A stretch of 64,000 bases of DNA from Chrysoporthe austroafricana (Eukaryota > Ascomycota > Sordariomycetes > Diaporthales > Cryphonectriaceae): the NCBI GenBank assembly GCA_001051155.2, contig JYIP02000015.1:248001-312000 (forward strand), read 5' to 3'. Positions within the stretch are counted from its first letter, which is position 1, and each line of letters starts with the position of its first letter. Below the pieces are notes generated by a model, which was not told the DNA's origin, did no database searches, and was given only the letters and a program-made list of their open reading frames with translations. A program made the position numbers and the translations under genes. Shown in pieces: positions 30,691 to 40,894 of this stretch.

Positions 30691-31664
30691 GGGGAGACCT
30701 GTGCCTGGACAGTTAGGATGGTCGAGAGGACAGAAGCACGAGAACGAACCGGCGGATGCTGTTGATGGAGCGAGCGAGCGAACCAATTCTGGGACTCTTT
30801 TTCCCGCCAGACCGACTGACTACCTTGACTACCTTTACTACTTCTACGAAATTTTGTTTATTACCAAGAAGAGAAAGAAAGATATGATACCACTGCAGCC
30901 TCGGAGAAAGCATCGAATCGGAGCCACAAACCGTCTGAACTTCTTGTCTATATTCTTCCTCTTCGTTGTCTGTTCTCTGAACTTTGGTTGCTGCTGAAAC
31001 GAAACCCCAACTTCCCACAGCCAGCTAGAATGCCGACAAGCTCCAGTCTACCTACCTGCCTGCCGTCTTCTCTCCTTTGTTATTGCTATTTGGGATGCTC
31101 GGCGTTTGTCGGTTAGAAAGGTGTGCGGAACAGAACGGAAACTATATGTGCTGGAGAGCGCCCTCCTGGATAATGCAAATAAAAAAACAACGGCGCGAGA
31201 GGGGTTCGAGCCGACGGGGGACGGAGGAGGAGGAGGAGGGGGGAGAGCTGGAGATTTCCGCAGGGTGTAGACCGGCGGGCTGGTGTTGTACATAGCTTCC
31301 ATGATACCTCGTAGACTACCACGTTGGATGAATCGAGAAGTGATTGGCCAATCAATGGGTTGAGATGCGATCTTGCTATTTCGTTCGTCTTCCGGACTCG
31401 GCAATGTGTGATGCGCCCGTGAGCCTCTCCCACCGAGGAGGCGGCGCGTCCCTCGGGTGTGGTAGTGCTTCCTAACTTTTGATGTGTCCCTCCCGCCGTA
31501 CTATCTTACACACGTATGTAAAATCACCTGACGCAGCCTCGTTACCGCTGATCTACATCGTCGTCGTCATGTTCAAGATCAACCCGAGTTTGTGTTCCTG
31601 CTACCTGTAAGAATGGCCCTGTCGTCGCGGCGGCCGCCGCCGTTGTCGTCGTTATCGTTTTCGT
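30691..31664. other. convergent 3' region MSS4/COA6
   Basis: About 1 kb between the stop codons of MSS4 (rightward) and COA6 (leftward). No gene is recognised. Purine-rich GGAGGAGG sequence near 31220-31250 is the only simple-sequence feature. Confidence 0.55.
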
Positions 31665-32203
31665 TCATCGTCCCGCCGGTGGCCCCCCAGGCCCGCCTGT
31701 TATCTCGACGGACTGTGCACCCTGCGCCTCTAGCTGCTTCAGCCGCTGCTTCTTGTTGTGGTCCGCTACGCGCCACTTCTTGAAGTATGTGACCTGTACA
31801 AATCCCCCAGCCGCAACACCGGTCAGCAGAGCCCCTTCTTATAGCTGTCTCTCTTCCACACGACCGTATCTATCTCCCCCAACCCCTCGACAAGATGCTC
31901 GGTTAAAAGGAAAGGGGCGTGGGGGGTTGGGAACGGGCGCAGACTCACCCACTCCCGCGCGCAGTCCCTCTCGAACCCGACCGCCTCGGTCCCGCACGCC
32001 CGGGCCGCGGCCTTCTCGTCCTTGAGGGCGTCCAGGATGTCGTTGCGGTCCAGGCAGGCGAAGTAGGCGTCCCGCGACTCCCAGCACCGCCGGCGCTCGG
32101 TGCGGTCCGGGGCGCGCAGGCCGGCGCGGACCTCCTCGGCGCGCTTGGTCTCGTCGGCGGCGGCGGAGGAGCCGAAGGGGTTGAGCCAGGAGGTGAGGCC
32201 CAT
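31665..32203 (-). CDS. COA6: cytochrome c oxidase assembly factor 6 (COA6-like)
   Basis: Small twin-Cys intermembrane-space protein that helps copper delivery to the Cox2 CuA site. Two exons on the minus strand (32203-31949, 31793-31665) give 384 nt, 127 aa; the 155-bp intron is GTGAGT-CAG. The core shows the COX6B-like pattern RRRCWESRDAYFACLDR followed by ACGTEAVGFERDCAREWV, that is Cx9C and a second Cx10C-like pair, then YFKKWRVADHNKKQ. The second exon completes the domain and ends in a Gly/Pro-rich tail. An upstream in-frame ATG at 32242 would add 13 residues; I prefer 32203 because MGLTSWLNPFG resembles the usual short N-terminus. It is head to head with SYS1. Confidence 0.88.
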
Positions 32204-32942
32204 TTTGGAGGCGGTGCAGAGGTTTATGATGCCCTGGGGCATATAGATAGTGTTGCTGGTAGGGAGATTGGTTGTCTTGTCGGGTGCAAGAGGAGGGGAC
32301 GTGGGGGAGAGAGGGCTGGCTCTGATGATGATGTCGTCGTCGCGGGCAGCGGCAGAATTTCTTAGGCGGTGTGCTTAACCCAGCAAGTAAGTTAGTGCCC
32401 AGGGCTGCTATAGTGCCGTACCCAGCAGTTAGTTAGGTGGTTATTTAGCGCGGCAGCAGAGCTTCTAGAGCTTCCATGCCTGCCGCCGCCCCCATCTGCA
32501 GGGGGCCTGGCGCATGCAATGTCATTGTCTGGCAATTGCGATCAGCGCACCACAAACGACAACTCACACATTGCCATCCTCTCCTCCACACACTTCAGTC
32601 CATACGGCTCGTGATATCGCCCCAACACGGGACTCCTTGACGGGCTCGACACCGCACACCGCAGAAGCCGCCTGAAAGCGAAACGACGAGCCTGCCTCGC
32701 CCTCCCTTGACGCACCCGAGATGCGCCCGGGGTAGCCGCGCTCCCTGAATCCACGAGCACGAGCCCTCTCCCCCCAGACACTCGACACCTTATCATCCGG
32801 CGACACACGCAGGTCGAGCACACGTGCGCACGCCGGCCTAGCCTACTCCATCTGATCGCCCGTCCATACCGCGCGCGGGGCCGCCTCGCGCCTGACGCAC
32901 GACAGACACACCACACACACCTACACACACACCACAACCACC
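32204..32942. promoter_or_regulatory. divergent COA6/SYS1 promoter region
   Basis: A 739-bp interval between the COA6 and SYS1 start codons. It is rich in short CA motifs just before the SYS1 start (CACACACC repeats, 32907-32940), which resemble a leader. No gene is recognised inside it. Confidence 0.5.
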
Positions 32943-33780
32943 ATGCCCCGCCGCAGGAGGCCGCCGCGCCCCGGCGCTCTGACCGAGCTCCCGCCGCTCC
33001 GGATCTTGACGCAGATCGCCGCGCTGCAGGCGCTGTTCTACGCCGCGGCGCTGGTGCTCATGCTCTTCAGCGCGCTCGTGTCGGGACGGGGGTTCCGGCC
33101 GGAGCTGGTGCTGGGGTGGGCGGCCGTCAGGGGGGACACGACGCAGGGGTGGCTAAACGCCTTCATGTGGGTGCTGGACGGGGGACTGTTCATGTAAGTT
33201 GGGCCTCTCTCTCTCCCTCTCTCTCTCCCTCTCTCCCTCTCTCTCTCCCTCTCTCCCTCTCTCTCTCCCTCTCTCCCTCTCTCTCTCTCCTCCCTGCGTG
33301 TAGCCGTCCGCAGAGAAGCTAATTCGAGGCACCGCGCGTCGCAGGTCCGTGGCGATGGTCCTCATCGTGATCCGCTCCAAGCTCGTCCTCGACTTCGCCC
33401 TCACCACCCACTTCATCCACCTCGTCGTCGTCTCGCTCTACTCGGGCCAGGTCCCGCGCCACCTCTTCTGGTGGGTCACCATGGCCGTCTCCAGCGCGGC
33501 GGGCGTGGCGCTGGGCATCTGGGGCTGCCAGTACCGCGAGCTGCGGCCCGTCTTCTTCGGCGGGCAGGGGGCCGCCGCCGCCGGCGGCACCGGCGCCGCG
33601 AACGGGAGCGCGGCGGGCGGGCAGGGCGGCGGCGCCGGGGAGGGCGCGAGCGGCGCCGGCGACGGTGCGCCGCCGGGCGACGAGGAGCAGGGCTTCTCGA
33701 GGGGGAGAGGGCGGGGAAGGGGGAGGGACGGCGCTGGGGAGTATGAGATGGTCAAGATGAATGGGGAGGCGGCGCCATGA
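32943..33780 (+). CDS. SYS1: Golgi integral membrane protein Sys1
   Basis: Golgi membrane protein that recruits the GTPase Arl3/ARFRP1 in late-Golgi trafficking. Two exons (32943-33193, 33345-33780) total 687 nt, 228 aa. Visible are a short basic N-terminus, PPLRILTQIAALQALFYAAA as membrane segment 1, GWLNAFMWVLDGGLFMSVAM and VLIVIRSKLVLDFALTTHFI as central segments with the family hallmark D-F-x-x-T-x-H-x-x-H, then LFWWVTMAVSSAAGVALGIW as the last segment. The last 80 residues are Ala/Gly/Arg-rich and disordered, longer than in yeast. The 151-bp intron is almost entirely CT repeat. Confidence 0.93.
33203..33293. repeat. CT-rich minisatellite filling the SYS1 intron
   Basis: The first two-thirds of the SYS1 intron consists of CTCTCTCTCCCT-type units repeated with slight variation. 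The donor (GTAAGT) and acceptor (CGCAG) lie outside the repeat. Confidence 0.9.
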
Positions 33781-34954
33781 TCCTGGCTATCCGGGGAGGG
33801 AAAGGGAGGGGCTTGGATGTATGAAACTCTGCTGGCATGGCGTTTTTTTGGGGGGCCTTGAGCGATCGCTACTTTTGAGGTTTGCATAGACCGGCGTTCT
33901 AGTCACAAAGAGAAGGGCGGCAATATGGGATATATGAGCAGCAAGGGTTCCGGTTCCGCAGGCGACGGCATGTGTTCTCGGATGAGATGAGGATGTTCAG
34001 GGGGAAAACTAGGGCGTTTCTCTCTCGTGATGTCTTGTGTGTTGAGGATCTTCTTGGCATCAGGCGGGGAACAATTGGCAGCACGGGGGTTAGACAGTGT
34101 AGAAGGGAGTTTTGGCCTTCGAATCCTACCCTGGCTGTGCTGCTTGCTGGATGATCTGGTTGCCCGAAATTTTGGAGAAAAGTTTCTCGGTCAATCGCTC
34201 TTATGAAGAGCACGATGATACACCTCGCTGGAGACATGGGTGCTTGGAAGAGCCAGTCCTACCTAGGCCATACATAATCTTGGAGGCTCTAGTCAGGACA
34301 GACTATGCGACAGGCTTTTCTGCAATCCGCGTAAAATTCCCGGTCACATGCTAGTATATTATGCGTCCAGATCTCCGCATGAATATATAGACACACAGTA
34401 TGCTGGGCTTGCTCACCTTCGAGTGGACTATACTCGAGCGAGGGCGCTAGATCCCAGCCCGGCAGGTGTCTAAAGATAGGTGAGCCTCGCGAGGACGTCT
34501 CGATATCCCACGAAATACAATCATGATAAAGGAGGGCGCGCCATCGTGGCATACACGTGGGGAGGTAGCATCTCATGCGGACTGCCGGCGTGGAAGGTTG
34601 TGCAAATGTCCGCGCAAAATCACACCATCGCCGGTCGCCCGTACACCATACTCGGGCCCTGCAGCAGACTAGGACATCGTCCGATACCCGGTTCCTCTCT
34701 CTCGTTCAAAAGCCCTGGCAGTCCGTGGGGGTGGACTGACTTGTGTTTTACGGGTTGAGATTCGGTTCCAGCAGGCCATCGTGTCTATCCTTCGTGAACC
34801 TGCGACGGGAACCCGAGTCTCAGGACCAGGACTAGGACTCACATCGCGGCGCACTTTATACTTCCGGCACTAAGTAGTCCCGCCCGGCGAGAGAAAACCT
34901 CGGCTTTGATTATCGGTCATCCTGGCCTATCTTACATCCTCGTCTCCCCAGGCC
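33781..34954. other. intergenic region SYS1 to flavin monooxygenase
   Basis: About 1.2 kb without a recognised gene. It holds the SYS1 3' end and the promoter of the 492-aa monooxygenase. A TTTATACTTCC element at 34855-34865, about 90 bp before the ATG, is a plausible TATA-like sequence. Confidence 0.5.
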
Positions 34955-36585
34955 ATGAAGCCGGCCAAAAGAGTAGCCGTGATCGGCGCCGGGCCCTCGG
35001 GCGCCATCACCGTCGACGCCCTCGCGCGGGAGAATGCCTTCGACGTGATCAAGGTCTTTGAACGGCGCGAGGTGCCCGGCGGGTGCTGGTCTGCTAAGAC
35101 CCCTCCCCCTCTCCTTTGAATGCTATAAATGTCCTAGACGCACTCGCTGACGCCCCGGGCCCAGGGTTGAGGATAAGGAGCCCCCGCCTCACCTCACCAA
35201 CCTCGCCGCCCTCGCCACCCGGGTCGCCGACCCGCCGCTCTCGGTGCCTGCATCCCTGCCGGCGCGCACCGGGGCGGCGGCCCAGCCGAGGTTCGCGGAG
35301 TCGAGCATCTACCCGTACCTAGAGACGAACGTCGACGACGCCGCGATGTGCTTCACGGGCGGCGGGGTAGAGGACATCCCGGCCGAGCGGTCCGCCTGGT
35401 CCGTCGCAATGCACGGGGCCGACACGCCGTTCCGGCACTGGAGCGTGATGGCCCGGTACGTCGAGGCGCTGTTCCGGCGGGAGGGGTACGGGCGGCTGGT
35501 GCAGTACGGGACCTGCGTGGAGAGGGCCGTCAAGGACGCCGCGGCGGACGAGTGGGTGCTGACCCTGCGGAGGGCGGACGGCGACGGCGACTACTGGTGG
35601 GAGGAGAGGTTCGATGCCGTCGTCGTGGCCAGCGGCCACTTCAACGTCCCGTACATACCGGAAGTGGAGGGGCTGGAGGAGTTTGAACGCAGCAGGCCCG
35701 GGAGTGTCCTGCACAGCAAGATGTACAGAGGCCGGGAGGCCTTCCGGGGGAAGGTGAGTGACCTGCCTCGGCGTGCCAGCGAAACGCAGACCGCATCCCT
35801 CGAGCGCTAACCCGAGAGGTGTGGCACAGACGGTGGTCGTGGTGGGCGCATCCGTCTCGGGCGCGGACATAGCGTACGACCTGGCGACGCACCGCGTGAC
35901 GCGGGACGCCGGCGTGGTGCACGCGGTGGTGGAGGGGCGCAACTTCAACATCTACTTCAAGGACGAGGCGTTCCGCCACCCGCTGATCCGGCGGCACCCG
36001 ACGATCGCGCGCGTGGACGCGGCGGCACGCGCGGTGCACTTCGCGGACGGCACGCGCGTCGCGGGCGTCGACCACCTCGTCTTCGGCACGGGGTACAGCT
36101 GGTCGCTGCCGTTCCTGCCGCAGGTGGCGGTGCGCAACAACCGCGTGGCGGGCCTCTACCAGCACGTCGTGTGGCGCGAGGACCCGACGCTGCTCTTCGT
36201 CGGCGCCGTCGGCGCCGGCCTGACGTTCAAGATCTTCGAGTGGCAGGCCGTCTACGCCGCGCGGCTGCTCGCGGGCCGCGGCGCGCTGCCCGGCCCCGAG
36301 GCGATGCGCGCGTGGGAGGAGGAGCGGGTCCGGCGGAAGGGCGACGGGCCCAGGTTCCAGATGGTGTTCCCGGACTTCGAGGAGTACTTCGAGGAGGTGC
36401 GCGCGCTGGCGGGCGGGCCCACCGCCGCCGGGGAGGGGAGGACGCTGCCCAAGTTCGACGAGGCGTGGTACAGGGCCTTCATGGAGGGCCACGAGAGGAG
36501 GATCGAGATGTGGCGGAGGGAGAACAAGCGGGCGAGGGAGCAGCTGGAGGAGGAGGGCGGCGATGCGCTCCAGAGCCATATCTGA
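34955..36585 (+). CDS. FAD/NADPH-dependent monooxygenase, FMO-like (492 aa)
   Basis: Flavin-containing monooxygenase-like enzyme; the substrate cannot be told. Three exons (34955-35088, 35165-35753, 35830-36585) total 1479 nt, 492 aa. The FAD Rossmann motif GAGPSG is at residues 11-16 and the second, NADPH-binding motif GASVSG at 247-252; the ATG-type motif appears as VFGTGYSW. The first donor is GTCTGC, weaker than usual, but the reading frame and the conserved PGGCW junction support it; no better donor keeps the frame. Base composition is strongly GC-rich (many GCG/GGC codons), like SYS1 and COA6 beside it. It stands alone before the low-complexity join and need not belong to the polyketide block. 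Confidence 0.85.
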
Positions 36586-37068
36586 GGCTGGCGAGAGGTC
36601 TTCTGGACGCTGCTCAGGGTGTGCGGGCGCCTGAGTCCGACACGTCGAGATATCTGCGGTCTGTAGACTAGACGCTGAGGTGCTGCTCTTCCTCTGCCTT
36701 CCATCTTCCCAACAAGACTGAAGAGCCTGTCCAGCCTTCCATTTCTTCTACCCGGCAGTAGGTACTGCACAGCTACGGTTCCATTAGGGGTGGTTTGAGT
36801 GGTGCATATTTGAGAATACTTCGTTCCCAGGGCATGCTCGGTCTCACCGGCAAGCCTGTGAAATGAGCCAAGGCCCGTCTCGCCTAGCTGGAAGCGTGGC
36901 GCGCATGAAGTAGAAAACACTCGGTCGGGAGTTTTGCAACCCATGAGCACAACATGATCCAGCTGGTCACATGTTAAATGCGTTGTGAAAATGACGGTTG
37001 CAAGAGGAAGATAACGTCGACATATAAATTATCTTTTCTTTTCGGACTACCCCTTCTTTCTAACCGGA

Positions 37069-37101
<33 letters not shown>

Positions 37102-37366
37102 NGGGTAAAGGGGAAAAGAAAGCTAAAAAGAAAAAAGTTTTTTTTTTTTGACCTCCCCCTTTTTTTAAACGGGCCCCTTTTTTTTTTTTTTTTTTTTTTT
37201 ATTTTAAAACTCAATGTCGCTGGCTCCAAACGTCTTGGAACGCGTTTGTGGGTTTCAGAAGGACGGGTAACTGTTTCATTCGCAGACCTTCCGACCTCGC
37301 CATACCGTTCTGCTACACAGTCATAAACTATCCAGTTGCCATCCGTACAACAAGCAGTACCAACAA
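36586..37366. other. intergenic sequence with homopolymer-rich assembly join
   Basis: The left part is ordinary 3' flanking sequence of the monooxygenase. From about 37040 to 37205 there are long T runs, a single N at 37102, and short A/T/C/G homopolymers with few normal words. This looks like poor-quality sequence flanking a scaffold gap. No gene is recognised. Confidence 0.7.
37073..37200. repeat. poly-T tracts flanking a single-N gap
   Basis: T tracts of about 29, 12 and 22 bases surround the N at 37102, with homopolymer-only sequence between them. This is probably an assembly artefact rather than biology, so continuity of the chromosome here is not assured. Confidence 0.9.
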
Positions 37367-37461
37367 TCCTCCGTGGCGCAATTGGCCAGCGCGTCTGACT
37401 GTTACAGCCTTCGGGCTTTCACAACATCAGGAGGTTCGTGGTTCGAGCCCACGCGGGGGAG
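37367..37461 (+). tRNA. tRNA-Asn(GTT) with a 21-nt intron
   Basis: The acceptor stem TCCTCCG (37367-37373) pairs with CGGGGGA (37454-37460), with discriminator G at 37461. The D arm GCGC...GCGC, anticodon stem TCTGA/TCAGG with loop CTGTTA-A, and T arm CGTGG-TTCGAGC-CCACG are all present. The anticodon is GTT (37401-37403). A 21-nt intron (37405-37425) sits at the canonical position one base 3' of the anticodon. The mature length is 74 nt. Confidence 0.95.
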
Positions 37462-38188
37462 ATTTGTGTTTTTTGTCCCTCCGATGTACCTGTTTTTTGA
37501 CTTCCCAGAAACGGGAAACGTCCCAAAAACGGGAATTGTGCAGCGGATGCTGGCAGACTGGCTTCGGGAAATGGGAGAGCTGCGGGCGGACATACCTGCG
37601 CGTACCCGCACCAAAGGCGGTACCCGCGTCTAAAGTACCCTGCCCATCCTTGTCCTCTGTGACCATCGCCCGATTACTGTTGTCAAGTTTAACTAGGTTT
37701 CTATTATGGTGGCTTGATTGGTCGGAGCATCGGTATTGACTCTTTTTTTTTTTTTTTTTCTAGCTTTGCAATGCTGGTTTTCGGTTTTAGTGGCTAAAAA
37801 AAAGGGGGGCGTTTAGGCGATCTTGAACTCGCATTCGGAACGAAGGAGCAGTAATAGTCGCCAGGACCGGACCGCGTTTGATGTTGTTCTCCTGTACGCT
37901 GTAAGCAAACTGGGAAAGACTCTCGTGAGACGACGCAGCGGCTGCACCTGACATGGATGTTCGCCCAGTCGCTGCCCTCCTGGGTTCGAATCCCAGTTTC
38001 ATCATTTTTTTTTTCTTCCCCTTCCCTTTTTCATTTTTCATTTTCCCGTTTCCCATCTCCCATTTCCCTTTTCTCTTTTTTCGATTTCTACTTTTCCGTT
38101 TCTCCTATGTCGTCTTGCCCTTCTAGGCTTTTTTAATTGGTTAAGACGCCTTTCCGTTACTTTTTGCAGTTGCGTCGACACACTCCTT
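37462..38188. other. intergenic sequence with tRNA-like T arm
   Basis: No protein gene is recognised. At about 37978-38005 there is a good T-arm-like hairpin (CTGGG-TTCGAAT-CCCAG) followed by TTTCATCA and a long T run that could terminate Pol III. No matching 5' acceptor strand (G-R-T-G-R-R-R) is found within 150 bases upstream. It may be a tRNA fragment. Confidence 0.45.
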
Positions 38189-38746
38189 GTGTCCACACAA
38201 CGATTCCTTGCCACTTCGGCAACTTCGGATGCTGACGACCTAGAAGAATCCGAGAACCAGCCTCTCAAACACAGACAAACGCACCATAATATAACAAAGA
38301 CACTGGATGACGTTCCTTCAAAGGGATGGGAGTGTCTCCCGTTCGAATTGCGTAGCGAGATACTCCAGATTCTGGCACACAACGAGCTAGAGTCGGAGTT
38401 GATGGCCGAATATGCCGTTGTGTGCAAATCTTGGCAGGCTGAGATTGAGCGTGTCAATTTTAGCAAGTGAACTGTCAAGCTCGACGACATGCACGCGTTG
38501 GGACAGTTTGTCGTCGGTCCCCGCAGGCATTACCTGAAACATCTCTGGTTGAACATCGAGTTGAACGCGTACCCCAGGAAGCTGCGTCTAAAGCCGGAGA
38601 GCGAGTCCGAGCTGAGGGAAAACAATGGTATTTTTACAATCTCTCTTTTTGAGCTCTTCCAGGTACTCGAACTATGGGACACACCCGATTTCTGGGATGA
38701 GCAATGCTTGAGTCAATCCCAAGCTGGCTTCAATCACCTTAATTAG
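38189..38746 (+). pseudogene. F-box protein remnant with in-frame TGA
   Basis: The frame encodes an F-box-like segment: GWECLPFELRSEILQIL matches the F-box leucine/proline pattern, followed by VCKSWQAEIERVNFSK. The frame then meets TGA at 38468-38470 and continues in the same frame with about 90 further residues (LDDMHALGQFVVGP...FELFQVLELWDT) before stopping at 38744-38746. No ATG is available at the natural start, so the 5' end is also unclear. A CGA (Arg) to TGA change would explain the stop. The piece is short for a fungal F-box/LRR protein, so it is probably a decayed fragment. Confidence 0.65.
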
Positions 38747-38867
38747 CTCGGTCACATGATCTCTCTCGGTTATCTCGGCAAATCTTACAATGTACTTTTC
38801 CATAACTTCTCCGCAACCACCAGGAAATCTTTACCGTCCATGTTCTAACCATCAGTGACACGCGAAA

Positions 38868-39296
38868 ATGGCTTTTCAGTCCCCCCTACAGCCCGGTGCA
38901 TCTATGACCGCTACATTCGAGGTCAAGAACACAGACCTGGCCAGCGTCATATCCCAAGAGCCAGGTGACAACTTTCCAAAAGTCCTCGCCACTTCTCGCC
39001 TTGTAGCGTTTATGGAAATTGCCTGCGCGCGAATACTCCAACACCATCTTTCCCTGGGTCAACTGTCTGTTGGCGTTGCACTTGATGTGCTGCACTCTGC
39101 ACCGACCCCTTTTGGCGCATCAGTTACCGTCGTGGCCACATTCAGTCGTATGGATGGCAAATTATTTGTATTTGATGTGGAAGCCAGGGATGAAGGCGGT
39201 AGCGTTGGGAAAGCAACGCATAAGAGAGCAGTCGTTGACAGCGAGCGATTGGAATTGAAAGCCCAGCAAAGGACAATACAATCAGGGGGGTTATAG
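38868..39296 (+). CDS. FlK-like (fluoroacetyl-CoA-type) hotdog thioesterase
   Basis: A 142-aa single-exon protein of the small hotdog thioesterase family that includes bacterial fluoroacetyl-CoA thioesterase FlK. Residues FPKVLATSRLVAFMEIACA, LDVLHSAPTPFGASVTV and GKATHKRAVVD match the conserved blocks. Remarkably, F36, T42, E50, H76 and R120 fall at the same residue numbers as the FlK catalytic and lid residues I recall (Phe36, Thr42, Glu50, His76, Arg120). The enzyme would hydrolyse a short acyl-CoA; fluoroacetyl-CoA itself is not implied. There is no targeting signal, so it is probably cytosolic. Unlike most neighbours, the frame is undamaged. Similar proteins exist mostly in bacteria, so horizontal origin is possible but is inference. 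Confidence 0.85.
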   Translation: MAFQSPLQPGASMTATFEVKNTDLASVISQEPGDNFPKVLATSRLVAFMEIACARILQHHLSLGQLSVGVALDVLHSAPTPFGASVTVVATFSRMDGKLFVFDVEARDEGGSVGKATHKRAVVDSERLELKAQQRTIQSGGL

Positions 39297-40894
39297 TACA
39301 ATTCGAAAGGCAGTATTTGCCCTCGTAATAAAAGAGAGGGTTCAGCGAAATACAACTATTTTTAATTGATGTGAAAGCTTGTCGACGGTCCTGTAACCAA
39401 TTTACAGCATACTCTGCATGATTCACAGCTGCCAAAAGCCAAAACTGGCCGTAAAACTTTCAATGAAGCGGAGATTGGACCTGAATTTATTGGAACAAAA
39501 CACCGATACGAGGTATGGAAAGTTTATATCTCGTTTAAAGTGTGTATTATGGAAGCGGCGCATAGGTCGGTTCCTCGCATTGAAACCCATTACCTGGCAT
39601 GCATAGCCTCGTAGGATCTTAATGGAAATCGACGAAATTAAAGGTACACGAAAGCTAGATAAACAACAAAGTATCATAAATTATAGTGATCTATAGTGGT
39701 GTTGGCGAATTAGGAATCGCAAGCACGGCTGCAGCCTGCGGGAGGGACGGTCCGCGATGGTTCCGATGCCTCGTCACTAATGGGCGAAGGATTCGGTCTG
39801 GGTATTACAGAGTCTTTCAATAACATCAGAAGGCCGACGTACCTGATTAGCAATTCTCATGTCTAAAATAAGCCATTGCTGAATACTTGAAGCAAATACT
39901 ATTCCGAATTGGGACTTCACAAACTGCTTTTCTGCGTAATGTAACTTTTAGACAACCGGGCGGGAAAAGCGGGCTATAGCCGCGGCTAAGGTGTGCCTCG
40001 AGAAGACAGGCAACCCCAGCGCTTTGAAGGACTCCCTGCCAACATTGAGTCGGCAGCGAGTGCCGATTAAGTAGTCTTTGATTGAGCAGTAACATTTCTG
40101 CGAAGTCTCTAGATGTTGGGCTGGTTCACCAAGGTCCAATAAATCGAGATAGGGCGCCACAGCGAGAGAGGGGGGGCTCCCTCCCTAGTACTTTCTGACG
40201 CCGACACCATGACCCGTGACAGGTACGCTCATCCACATCCTGTTTAACATCCTACCTGATACGCAAGAGCAGTCCTAAAGTATACAAGTCTTAGACTCTT
40301 ATATATCAAATCAGATTTCGAAGGAGATCGTTCAGAATTGTCCTTGTTCAGCGCGAATCAAGAGCCGCCTCTAACGAACTTGAAGGCACTTTCTACTAAA
40401 GTCTTTCATTACGCGAAAGTATATCTCGAGATGAAACCAGTTGCTGGCTCGTACGATATGAATTCCTACTATCGAAATATCTACCAAACTTTCTCCTGTC
40501 TGGATAGCGGGACGCAGGCGCTGTCAATCTCCTTCTTCGTCGCAGAGTCGACAGCCTTGGGGAATTCAATTACTGAGATCTGGTCGTGCTGAAGAGATAT
40601 GATGTTGCTGTTTCGTGACTCAATTGGCAACGTTGGTGGAGGCGCGAGTGTCCAGCAGAGATATACGTTGTACTGAGACGTGTTTGACGTGTAATTACGG
40701 CCAATAATTGGACTGCGCCATGTAATGAAGAAGTGAATGTAGCAGAATCGTCAGTCACTTATCTTTTGCAATCAGGAAGAACAGATTCTTGATTTCCTTC
40801 ATCATTGTGTCGACTACTTGTCCTTATGCTTCCGATATGGTCGCGAATGCATGTAGCTTTACTTGACAGCATGCGAATTGCCTAAAATATCTAT
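39297..40894. other. gene-free AT-rich interval
   Basis: About 1.6 kb between the thioesterase and the broken hydrolase. Only short open frames without recognisable motifs are present. The sequence looks more A+T rich than the left arm. I see no clear transposon ends. Confidence 0.5.

Noticed and set aside
31823..31948. Reading COA6 straight through the intron as a 139-aa protein
   Set aside because: The extension after REWV is unlike the family, while the spliced version gives the conserved YFKKWRV continuation with consensus splice sites.
35319..36579. Long minus-strand frames opposite the 492-aa monooxygenase
   Set aside because: Shadow frames caused by high GC at third codon positions; the plus strand has the FAD and NADPH motifs.
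39847..40592. Short frames between thioesterase and hydrolase as possible genes
   Set aside because: No ATG for the best plus-strand frame, no recognisable domains and no exon support.
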